Shown here piece by piece: positions 50,657-57,826 of a stretch of 64,000 nucleotides of DNA (within the stretch, counting starts at the first letter, position 1; every line of letters begins with the position of its first letter). The position numbers and the translations under genes are program-made. Source of the stretch: Streptomyces sp. NBC_01335. GTDB lineage: Bacteria; Actinomycetota; Actinomycetes; Streptomycetales; Streptomycetaceae. Where the stretch lies: the NCBI RefSeq assembly GCF_035953295.1, contig NZ_CP108370.1, positions 7,673,001 to 7,737,000 of the forward strand. Reading direction: 5' to 3'. The notes under the pieces were generated by a model. That model made no database searches and was not told where the DNA came from. It saw only the letters and a list, made by a program, of their open reading frames with translations.

Positions 50657-51415
50657 ATGGCCCGAGAGTTCGAGGTCCGCCGAGAGCAGGACCTGCCCGT
50701 CACGCCCGAGCAGGTCTGGGACGCGGTGGCCACCGGCGCCGGCAATCTCGGCTGGCTCTACCCGATGGAGATCGAGCCGCGCGTGGGCGGAAAGGCGACC
50801 CGGTCGGACGCCACCGTCGTGGCATGGGAGCCGCCGCACCACTTCGCCGTCCGGGCGACCCAGGACGGCGGGTTCTCCAACACCCTCAGCTACCGCGTCG
50901 AACCGGCCGACGGGGGGACGAGCCACCTGCGGATGGGAATCCACTGGGTGCACACGGGCGTCGTCGACGACGCCTGGAACTGGGACGCCAAGACCGACGT
51001 GGCCGAGAAGTACGTCGACTTCCACCAGCACGCACTCGCCGAGTACCTCCGGCACTTCGCGGGCCGCCCCGCCGTCTACGTCAGGTCCCAGAGCCCCGAA
51101 CCCACCGCCGATCCGTCCGACTTCGCCGCCCTGCGCCGACGCCTCGGCCTCGCCGAGGACGCGGCCGTCGGGGACCGGTTCACGCTCCTCGCCCCCGGCC
51201 CGGACCACGACCCCGTCGAGGTGGTCGTCGACTGGCTCAGCACCGACTTCGTCGGACTGCGAGGCCCGGACGCCCTGTACCGGTTCTTCAACGGCAGCAC
51301 CTGGAACGTACCGATCTGGCTCGGCCACCACCTGTTCGCCGAGCACACCGACGAGCAGCAGGCCACCAAGGCGTGGAACGTCTGGCTCAACGAAAACCCA
51401 GCCCAGGAGTACTGA
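50657..51415 (+). CDS. SRPBCC/AHSA1-like ligand-binding protein
   Basis: A 252-residue protein. Residues 1-145 match the SRPBCC (Bet v1-like) fold as seen in activator-of-Hsp90-type proteins: REQDLPVTPEQVWDAVATGA, LYPMEIEPRVGGKATRSDAT and the helix TDVAEKYVDFHQHALAEYLR. The remaining 105 residues form a second, weaker SRPBCC-like region (DFVGLRGPDALYRFFNGSTW). It starts 27 bp after the P450 with AAGGAG upstream. Such proteins can be cyclases or hydrophobic-ligand carriers. Here a role in peptide tailoring, or in handling the P450 product, is inferred from position alone. Confidence 0.75.
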   Translation: MAREFEVRREQDLPVTPEQVWDAVATGAGNLGWLYPMEIEPRVGGKATRSDATVVAWEPPHHFAVRATQDGGFSNTLSYRVEPADGGTSHLRMGIHWVHTGVVDDAWNWDAKTDVAEKYVDFHQHALAEYLRHFAGRPAVYVRSQSPEPTADPSDFAALRRRLGLAEDAAVGDRFTLLAPGPDHDPVEVVVDWLSTDFVGLRGPDALYRFFNGSTWNVPIWLGHHLFAEHTDEQQATKAWNVWLNENPAQEY

Positions 51416-51615
51416 TGGAAACCGCCACGCAGAGACTGCTCTTCGCCGCCGAACTCGTCGAGGAGAACGGCACCTACGCTCTCGTCGTCCAGGACGTGCG
51501 AACGGGAACCGTCCAGACCACCCCGGTTCCCAAAGCCATGGTCGACAAGCTCCCGGCCTTCCTCTCGGCGCTCACCGCCAAGCTCAACCCGGTCCAGCAG
51601 CGCCGCCGTTGGTAG
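51415..51615 (+). CDS. 66-residue protein of unknown function, coupled to SRPBCC gene
   Basis: Starts at the ATG of a TGATG overlap with the SRPBCC stop, so it is translationally coupled. The product begins METATQRLLFAAELVEENG and has alternating charged and hydrophobic residues with no signal or membrane segment. It ends in a basic NPVQQRRRW. I do not recognise a family. As the last gene of the NRPS operon it may be a small accessory protein. Confidence 0.6.
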   Translation: METATQRLLFAAELVEENGTYALVVQDVRTGTVQTTPVPKAMVDKLPAFLSALTAKLNPVQQRRRW

Positions 51616-51642
51616 CCGAGGGCGCCGCGAGAGGCCTCGGGC

Positions 51643-51700
51643 GCGACTGTGAGAAGACGCCGCCCGACCCGCCCTCCGGGCGGACTTGCGCAACACGCTT
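51643..51700. repeat. 58-bp inverted-repeat element (copy c), degenerate
   Basis: A diverged copy: CGCCCGGAGGGCGG-type core hairpin, right arm CTTGCGCAACACGCTT ending at 51700, weak left arm GCGACTGTGAGAAG. CA follows on the right only. The MFS stop codon overlaps its edge. Between convergent genes it may double as a terminator. Confidence 0.6.
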
Positions 51701-53211
51701 CAGGCGGGTGCGGCAGGGGTGATGTTCGAGCCCGTGGGGGCGGGGGGCCCGGAGCGGAGCACGAGTCCGCAGATGACCGCCCCCGCTGCGAAGATCGCCC
51801 CGGCCCAGGTGAAGGCCACGGTGTAGCTGTGGATCGCCGCGTTCGCCTCGTTGACCTGGGTCGGGGCCCGCCCGACCAGGTAGGCGGTCAGCGCGGAGGC
51901 CGCCAGTGAGTTGAGCAGGGACGTGCCGATCGAACCACCGATCTGCTGCATCGTCTGCACGGTGGCGGAGGCGACCCCGGCGTCGACCGGCCGTACGCCG
52001 GAAGTCGCGGTGTTCATCGAGGGGGCCATGACGGAGCCGATGCCGAAGCCCACGAGCAGCAGCGGGCCGAGGATGTCGGCGGCGTAGGTGCTGTGCAGGG
52101 TGATGTCGGTCAGCCAGAACATCCCGCCGCTGGCGATGAGCATCCCGAAGACGGCCAGCACACGTGGGCCGAACTTCGGGAGCAGCTTGATGTTGGAGGC
52201 CGTGGAGGCGCACATCAGCGCGGCCACCATGGGGAGGAACACCAGCCCGGTCTTGACCGGTGAGTAGCGCAGGATCTCCTGCAGGTAGTAGGTCAGGAAC
52301 AGGAAGACGCCGAACATTCCGACGCCCACGATGAACACACCGATGAACGAGCCGGCCCGGTTCCGGTCGCGCAGGACCCGCAGGGGCAGCAGCGGGCTGG
52401 TGGCGCGGGTCTGCCACCAGAAGAATCCGGCGATCAACACGGCGCCGACCGCGAGGAAGCCCCAGGTGCCGGGCGCGCTCCAGGGATGCGATTCGGCGTT
52501 GGAGAAGCCGTAGACCACGCAGAACAGGCCCGCGGAGATGATGGCGGCACCGACAAGATCCAGTCGGGGCCGTTGCGAGGACGGTTCCTTGCGGGGGATC
52601 AGCATGAGCGCGCCGGTGATGGCGACGACGCTGAACGCGACGTTCACCAGGAGGGTCCAGCGCCAACTGAGGTACTCGGTCAGCACACCGCCGAGCAGCA
52701 GGCCGATCGCCGCGCCGGAGCCGGCGATGCCGCCGAAGACGGCGAAAGCGGTGGCTCGTTCCTTGGGCTTGGTGTAGGTCGTGGTCAGCAGCGACAGCGC
52801 GGCCGGCGCCAGGATCGCCCCGGCCGCGCCCTGCAGCGCGCGGGCGAGCACCAGGACGGCGAAGGAGGGTGACACGCCGCCGAGGAGCGAAGCCGCGGCG
52901 AATGCGGCGAGACCCGTCAGGAAGGTCTTGCGTTGCCCGATCAGGTCGGAGATCCGTCCGGAGAGCAGGAGAAGGCTGCCGAAGGCCAGGGAGTAGGCCG
53001 TGATGACCCACTGCCGGGAGCCGTTGGAGAACCCGAGGTCCTGCTGCGCCTGGGGCAGCGCGATGTTCACGATGCTCACGTCGAGCACGATCATCAACTG
53101 GGCCAGACCGACCACACCGAGGATCAGCCAGTGTCCGGAAGGACGTGCGTCGCCCGCCGTCGCCCCATGCCTCTCCCCGGCGGCTGGCCGCGAGTCCTTC
53201 GCGTCGGTCAT
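51700..53211 (-). CDS. MFS drug exporter, DHA2 family (14 spans)
   Basis: A 503-residue major facilitator of the DHA2 (EmrB/QacA-like) type. Motif A appears as SGRISDLIGQRKTF, the first helix holds QLMIVLDVSIVNIALP (motif D1), and motif C lies in GGIAGSGAAIGLLLGGVLTE. It is convergent with the NRPS operon, 84 bp past its last gene, so self-resistance or peptide export is plausible. The ATG at 53211 has GAGGAC upstream; the open frame extends 33 codons further but without similarity. The stop lies on the edge of a 58-bp repeat element. Confidence 0.88.
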   Translation of the reverse strand: MTDAKDSRPAAGERHGATAGDARPSGHWLILGVVGLAQLMIVLDVSIVNIALPQAQQDLGFSNGSRQWVITAYSLAFGSLLLLSGRISDLIGQRKTFLTGLAAFAAASLLGGVSPSFAVLVLARALQGAAGAILAPAALSLLTTTYTKPKERATAFAVFGGIAGSGAAIGLLLGGVLTEYLSWRWTLLVNVAFSVVAITGALMLIPRKEPSSQRPRLDLVGAAIISAGLFCVVYGFSNAESHPWSAPGTWGFLAVGAVLIAGFFWWQTRATSPLLPLRVLRDRNRAGSFIGVFIVGVGMFGVFLFLTYYLQEILRYSPVKTGLVFLPMVAALMCASTASNIKLLPKFGPRVLAVFGMLIASGGMFWLTDITLHSTYAADILGPLLLVGFGIGSVMAPSMNTATSGVRPVDAGVASATVQTMQQIGGSIGTSLLNSLAASALTAYLVGRAPTQVNEANAAIHSYTVAFTWAGAIFAAGAVICGLVLRSGPPAPTGSNITPAAPA

Positions 53212-53311
53212 CGGGCCGTCCTCAAGGTGGCTGGTAGGAATCCTCGCGGCTGGGGGCGGCACCCGGGTGGTGCTGCGCCTCCCAGGAGGCCGTACGTACC
53301 GCCACAGCACA

Positions 53312-53347
53312 GCGTCACACGGCGGCGTGAGCGCCGCAGTGTGACGC
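53312..53347. terminator. Strong hairpin between MFS and hydrolase genes
   Basis: GCGTCACAC (53312-53320) pairs with 53339-53347, and an inner GGCGGCG/CGCCGC stem continues the helix. It lies 90 bp past the hydrolase stop and 100 bp before the MFS start, so it is either the hydrolase terminator or an operator for the MFS gene. Confidence 0.55.
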
Positions 53348-53436
53348 CGGGGTGAGTCGACCGGATGGGTTCGGGCCAGGAGATCAGAAGGGTTCGCCGG
53401 CGGCTCCGGCGACCGTGCGGCCGGGACCGGACGCGA

Positions 53437-54450
53437 TCACGGCGTGCGCCCGAGGAAGGAGAGCAGGAGTGCGGTCATCTCCGCGGGGTGCTCCTCGTAG
53501 ATCCAGTGGCCGGAGTCGGGGACGACGACGCCGGTGACCTTCTTCGCGTACCGGCGGACCTGGGCGGGTACGGCCTCGCCGAGGCTGCCCGAGGCGCCGA
53601 TCGCCAGGACCGGCATGGTCAGCTTCGTCCGCCGGTTGACGGCGTTGTCCTCGACGTCCTGGGGGAAGGTCCGGAACCACTCGAAGCTCGCCGACAGGTG
53701 GGCCGGGTCCGTCAGGGCCTCGGCGAACACGGCGATGTCGTCGTCGGTGACGGAGCCCTTGCGGACTTCGAGGGAGTCGATGAATCCGCCCACCCACCCC
53801 TCTTCGCGGCCGGCCACGACCTTCTCGGGAAGGCCGTTGGCGAGGGAGAAGAAGCCGAAGTTCCAGGCGCCCGGGCCGGCGGCGGTCAGGGACGGGAACT
53901 CGTAGAGGCCCGGGTCCGGGATCGGGGCCTCGCTGAGGACGAGTTTCCTCACCTCGCGGGGGTGCGCGGCGGCGTAGGAGTAGGCGACCATCGAGCCGAT
54001 GTCGTGGCCGACCAGCCGGATGTCGTCGGCGTGTCCGATGCCGCGGAGCAAAGTGTGGACGGCTGCGGCCATCGACTTCTTGTCGTAGCCGTCGGCCGGG
54101 GCGTCGCTCTTGCCGGCGCCGGGCAGGCTGGGCGCGATGACGGTGTAGTGCCGGGAGAGCTCCGGCAGGAGGGCGCGCCACTCGTACCAGGTCTCCGGGT
54201 AGCCGTGGAGCAGGACGAGGGTCGGACCGTGGCCGCCGATCACGTAGTCGAGGCCGGCGGCCTTGTGCTCGGTGAACCCGGCAGGTACCACGGGAGCGGC
54301 CGACGGGGTCGCGGCCGTGGCGGTCTCGGCGTGCGGGGTCGCCGCGGAGACGGTGGCGGCGGAGAGGGAGGTGGCGCTGAGGCCGAATGCCGCGGCGATC
54401 GCGAGCGGTGTCAGGACGCGTGGCCGGAAAAAGGCGTGACGGTGCTTCAC
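53437..54450 (-). CDS. Secreted alpha/beta hydrolase, epoxide hydrolase-like
   Basis: A 337-residue hydrolase with an N-terminal export signal (basic MKHRHAFFRPR, then a hydrophobic stretch and an Ala-rich cleavage region to about residue 50). The oxyanion region HGYPETWYEW (82-91) and the nucleophile elbow VGHDIGS with Asp150 point to the epoxide hydrolase/haloalkane dehalogenase branch rather than a serine esterase. The catalytic His is in DSGHWIYEEHP. Substrate unknown. It lies in a run of minus-strand genes with an SDR and a second hydrolase. Confidence 0.85.
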   Translation of the reverse strand: MKHRHAFFRPRVLTPLAIAAAFGLSATSLSAATVSAATPHAETATAATPSAAPVVPAGFTEHKAAGLDYVIGGHGPTLVLLHGYPETWYEWRALLPELSRHYTVIAPSLPGAGKSDAPADGYDKKSMAAAVHTLLRGIGHADDIRLVGHDIGSMVAYSYAAAHPREVRKLVLSEAPIPDPGLYEFPSLTAAGPGAWNFGFFSLANGLPEKVVAGREEGWVGGFIDSLEVRKGSVTDDDIAVFAEALTDPAHLSASFEWFRTFPQDVEDNAVNRRTKLTMPVLAIGASGSLGEAVPAQVRRYAKKVTGVVVPDSGHWIYEEHPAEMTALLLSFLGRTP

Positions 54451-54525
54451 AAGTGCTCCAGTCGAGAAGGGGGAGGAGGCGTGGGCTGTCGCGATGAGCG
54501 TGCGTGCGGCTGGGCCGCGGCGGGG

Positions 54526-55314
54526 TTACAGGGTGGTGACGAGACCGCCGTCGACGACGAAGTCGGACCCGGTGATGTTCGCGGCCAGGTCGCCGGCCAG
54601 GAACACGACGAGGTCGGCGACCTCGTCGGGGCGGGTGAACCGGCCGGTGGCCGCGTCGGCGGCGGCCTGCTCGGCCACGGCGTCGGCGGAGCCGCCGGTG
54701 GCGGCGGCGACCGTCGCGGCGACCCCGTCGTGCGCCAGCCACAGACCGGTGGTGACGGGGCCGGGGCTCACGGTGTTGACGCGGACGCCCCGCGGGCCCA
54801 CCTCCTTGGACAGGGACTTGCAGAAGTTCGACAGCGCGGCTTTCGACGCGCTGTAGTCGATCACGAGCGGGTCGGGCAGGAACGCGTTGACGGAACTGAC
54901 CGTCACGATGCTCCCCGCTCCGCGCTCCAGCAGGTGGGGGAGCGCGGCCCGGGTGGTGCGTACGGGGACCAGGAGGTTGACGGACAGCGTCGCGGCCCAG
55001 TCGTCATCGGTCACCGCGAGGAAGCCGTCGGTGCGGGGCCGGACGGCACCCACGTTGTTCACCAGAATGTCCAGGCCGCCGTAGGCGAAGGTCGCGGCGG
55101 AGATCAGCTCGGCCGGTCCGTCGGTGGTGGTCAGGTCCACCGCGACCGTGAGGACGTCACCTTCGGCGGCCAGCGCCCGCAGCTCGGGGGTGATCTCCCG
55201 CGACCCGGTCACGACCCGGGCACCCTCACGTACGAGTGCCCCGGCCACGGCGAGCCCGATGCCGCGGCTCGCGCCGGTGACGACCGCGGTCCTGCCGGTC
55301 AGATGCAGATCCAT
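54526..55314 (-). CDS. Short-chain dehydrogenase/reductase
   Basis: A 262-residue classical SDR. Cofactor loop TGASRGIG (13-20), NNVG at 86-89, catalytic Ser141, Tyr154 and Lys158 (YSASK), PGPV after the active site and the C-terminal GSDFVVDGG. An Asn-Asn-Val-Gly loop and Ser38-Arg39 after the second strand are compatible with NADP. Substrate unknown. The gene ends 75 bp before the secreted hydrolase and may be co-transcribed with it. Confidence 0.9.
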   Translation of the reverse strand: MDLHLTGRTAVVTGASRGIGLAVAGALVREGARVVTGSREITPELRALAAEGDVLTVAVDLTTTDGPAELISAATFAYGGLDILVNNVGAVRPRTDGFLAVTDDDWAATLSVNLLVPVRTTRAALPHLLERGAGSIVTVSSVNAFLPDPLVIDYSASKAALSNFCKSLSKEVGPRGVRVNTVSPGPVTTGLWLAHDGVAATVAAATGGSADAVAEQAAADAATGRFTRPDEVADLVVFLAGDLAANITGSDFVVDGGLVTTL

Positions 55315-55438
55315 GCCAGGGCCCTTCGACGGTGCTGGTGGTGTCGGTGGAGTGGGCTTCGGAGGACGCGCCGTTCGGATGACGCGCCGTTCGACGGAGG
55401 CTGCGTCCGGTGGAGCTGGCCTCCAACGGAAGCGTCGC

Positions 55439-56242
55439 TCAGAGGGAGTGCCGCCGCAGCCAGGACAGTGCGGTGTCGGCGACCTCGCGCCAGCCGCCGT
55501 CGATCGTCAGCGAGTGCCCGCGGTCGGGGAAGTCGGTGATGTCGGTGACGGCGTCGGAGTTCCGGTACTGCTTGAGGGTGGCCCGCACGACGGCCTCCGG
55601 CACCGTGTGGTCCTTGCCGCCGGTCATCAGCAGCAGCGGTCCGCGCGAGCCGTTGGCGGTGTCCACCTTGGCCGGCGAGTGCGGGTTGAAGTTCGCGGCG
55701 GCGGCCTCGAACAGGGGCTTGCCCGGAGCGGGGATCGCCCATCGCTCGAACAGCTCCACCGACTCCTCCTCGGACACGGCGTTGCCGAACGCGAAGCGGA
55801 ACTGGTCGGCCGTGAGGGAGACCGCGCGGTGCTTGTTGCCGGGGTTCTTGAACACCGGCAACGTAGCGCGCAGCGCGGACAGCGGCAGGGGGAGCACTCC
55901 CTTGATCTGGGCGGCGTCGATCGCGACGGCGGCGGCCGCCAGGTTCTGCCCGAGGAGCTTCTGCGCGATCATGCCGCCGAACGAGTGCCCGATCACGATG
56001 GGCGGGGCCGGCAGCTCCCGGATGATCGCCGCGTAGTGGTCCACCACCTCGTCGATTCCGTGGTCGGCGATGCTCTCGGGGTTGGCGCGGGCCTCCTCGA
56101 CGGTGCCGGGGTCGCCGGGCCAGCCCGGTGCGACGGGGGCGTAACCCTCTTCCTGGAACAGGTCGATCCAGGGGGCCCACGAGGTGGCGTGCAGCCACAG
56201 GCCGTGGATGAAGACGACGGGGACGGGAGTCGGTGGCGTCAT
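55439..56242 (-). CDS. Alpha/beta hydrolase
   Basis: A 267-residue cytoplasmic alpha/beta hydrolase. HGLWLHATSW near the N-terminus, nucleophile Ser87 in GHSFGG, catalytic Asp in TGGKDHTVP and His in FPDRGHSLTIDGGW. The start ATG at 56242 follows the usual N-terminus; a longer frame upstream runs through a tandem repeat. A 24-bp motif shared with the metallo-beta-lactamase-fold gene lies 198 bp upstream. Confidence 0.87.
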   Translation of the reverse strand: MTPPTPVPVVFIHGLWLHATSWAPWIDLFQEEGYAPVAPGWPGDPGTVEEARANPESIADHGIDEVVDHYAAIIRELPAPPIVIGHSFGGMIAQKLLGQNLAAAAVAIDAAQIKGVLPLPLSALRATLPVFKNPGNKHRAVSLTADQFRFAFGNAVSEEESVELFERWAIPAPGKPLFEAAAANFNPHSPAKVDTANGSRGPLLLMTGGKDHTVPEAVVRATLKQYRNSDAVTDITDFPDRGHSLTIDGGWREVADTALSWLRRHSL

Positions 56243-56294
56243 GGCGACCTCTCGGTTCGGTCGGTGCGTTGGGTGGGTGGGTACGGAGGTGTGA

Positions 56295-56398
56295 GCGGTG
56301 CGGCAGGTACGCAGGTACGGCGGTGCGGCAGGTACGTGGGTACGGCTGGTACGGCGGTGCGGCAGGTACGCGGGTACGGCTGGTACGGCGGTGCGGCC
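56295..56398. repeat. Tandem repeat of about 34 bp
   Basis: Units beginning GCGGTGCGGCAGGTACG start at 56295 (25 bp), 56320 (34 bp) and 56354 (34 bp), with a partial fourth at 56388. They lie in the leader of the alpha/beta hydrolase, between its start and the shared 24-bp motif. Confidence 0.85.
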
Positions 56399-56439
56399 GG
56401 GTGTCCGGCGCCGGGTCAGCACACCACGGGGGCGGAGGC

Positions 56440-56463
56440 GTTCGTACCGGGGAAAGACCCCAG
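56440..56463. promoter_or_regulatory. Shared 24-bp motif, copy 1
   Basis: GTTCGTAC then CGGGG-N5-CCCCAG on the plus strand, upstream of the minus-strand hydrolase. It matches the site at 57741-57764 in 20 of 24 positions, and its centre is an inverted GGGG/CCCC repeat. Candidate operator or promoter element. Confidence 0.6.
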
Positions 56464-56561
56464 TGCGTCCGTGCGGAATCGGGCGACTCCGGAGTGGGGC
56501 CGGGGTGGGGGCTCCTGCTCGCGAGCCCGTTCCCACCGCACCCCGTCACCCGGGAGCCCGG

Positions 56562-57659
56562 CTACGGACGGGTGCCGAAGGGGCCCAGGAGCCCGGCGTC
56601 GATCCGCAGCGATTCGAGCAGGGTGGCCGCGTTGTCGAGGGTGAAGACGTCGGCCGCGGCGAGGACGCCGGTGTACTTGGCGATCACCGGACCGGCCGCC
56701 TGCTGAGCGACGGCGTCCAGGTAGGTCTTGAAGATCGCCCAGGAGTTCCCGGACGGGCCGTACTTCTGGAAGAACGGCGTCGGGTCCAGGGACATCGCGG
56801 CCTTCACACTCGCGGTGAGATCGGCGATGTACCGCTTCTGCACGTCGCCGTCGGCGCGCACCCCGAGCCGGCCGAGGTGTCCGCCGACCAGGGTCGTCCA
56901 GGGGTAACTCATCGCCGTGTCCTGAGCCTTCACCCAGGCGGGTATGTCTTGTGAGACGGCCAGGTTTTTGAACGGCACCCAGCCGGGATAGAGGACGTCC
57001 ACCACCATCAGCGTCGCGTGGTCGGGCGCGTAGACGAAGATGTTGTCCGGGGAGTGGTTGGGGCCGTGGTGGGCGAGCTCCAGGCGTTCCCCGCCGACGC
57101 GCAGGTCGAAGTGGTCGTCGAAGGTCACGGTCGGGAGCGGCCGGTTGGGGTCGGCCTCCAGCCGGAGCAGCCGGCGGGTCTCGCTGTGCGCGATGCGCAC
57201 GACGTCCTTGCCGAAGAGGCCGGCGGAGCCGATGTGGTCGGCGTGGGTGTGGGTGTACACCAGGTGGGTGACCTTCGACGGCCGGCCGTTGGCCCGGGTG
57301 ACGTCGGCGATGGCGCGCAGCAGGTTGTTCCCGATGGTCGGCGGCGCGTCGACGAGCACCACCCCTTCGCGGGTGCTCAGGAACATCGCCTGGTAGAAGG
57401 CGTCGGTCACCCAGTACAGGTTGCCCTTGATACGGCCGACGAAGTAGCCCTGCTCGTTGACCGCGGGACCGGTCGCGGCGGTGGGAACCGGGGCGAACTC
57501 GGGGAGATCCGTCGAAGCGGTGGCGGTGGCGGCATACGCCGTGCCTGGCAGTGCCTCGCCGACGAGGACGGCCGCGGTCGGGACCGCCAGCGCGGCCGTC
57601 GCGGTCCTGAGGAACCCGCGGCGGTTCGCGGTCGTGGTGGGGAGGGATTCCGGTGTCAT
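56562..57659 (-). CDS. TAT-exported metallo-beta-lactamase-fold hydrolase
   Basis: A 365-residue MBL-fold protein with a twin-arginine signal (NRRGFLRTA at 12-20, Ala-rich cleavage region near 43). Metal-binding residues are visible: THTHADHIG (His137, His139, Asp141, His142), the GPNHSPDN histidine and VGGHLG. The length and ADHIGS motif suit a quinol- or lactone-type hydrolase more than a true beta-lactamase; substrate unknown. The ATG at 57659 gives a complete signal peptide. A 24-bp motif shared with the next hydrolase gene lies 82 bp upstream. Confidence 0.87.
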   Translation of the reverse strand: MTPESLPTTTANRRGFLRTATAALAVPTAAVLVGEALPGTAYAATATASTDLPEFAPVPTAATGPAVNEQGYFVGRIKGNLYWVTDAFYQAMFLSTREGVVLVDAPPTIGNNLLRAIADVTRANGRPSKVTHLVYTHTHADHIGSAGLFGKDVVRIAHSETRRLLRLEADPNRPLPTVTFDDHFDLRVGGERLELAHHGPNHSPDNIFVYAPDHATLMVVDVLYPGWVPFKNLAVSQDIPAWVKAQDTAMSYPWTTLVGGHLGRLGVRADGDVQKRYIADLTASVKAAMSLDPTPFFQKYGPSGNSWAIFKTYLDAVAQQAAGPVIAKYTGVLAAADVFTLDNAATLLESLRIDAGLLGPFGTRP

Positions 57660-57740
57660 GGGTCGGGACCTTCCGGAGGGCCGACGCGGAGGCGTCGGCG
57701 GGCGGGTGCGGCGACCGCAGGACATCACCCCCGTCTCCCG

Positions 57741-57764
57741 GTTCGTATCGGGGAGAATCCCCAG
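57741..57764. promoter_or_regulatory. Shared 24-bp motif, copy 2
   Basis: GTTCGTAT then CGGGG-N5-CCCCAG, 82 bp upstream of the MBL-fold gene and just outside the LAL regulator stop codon. See 56440-56463. Confidence 0.65.
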
Positions 57765-57826
57765 TCCCGGCGCGCGCCCGGCCCCGACCGGACTGGGGTG
57801 CCGTCCACCAGTGGCGGGCGCCAGGC

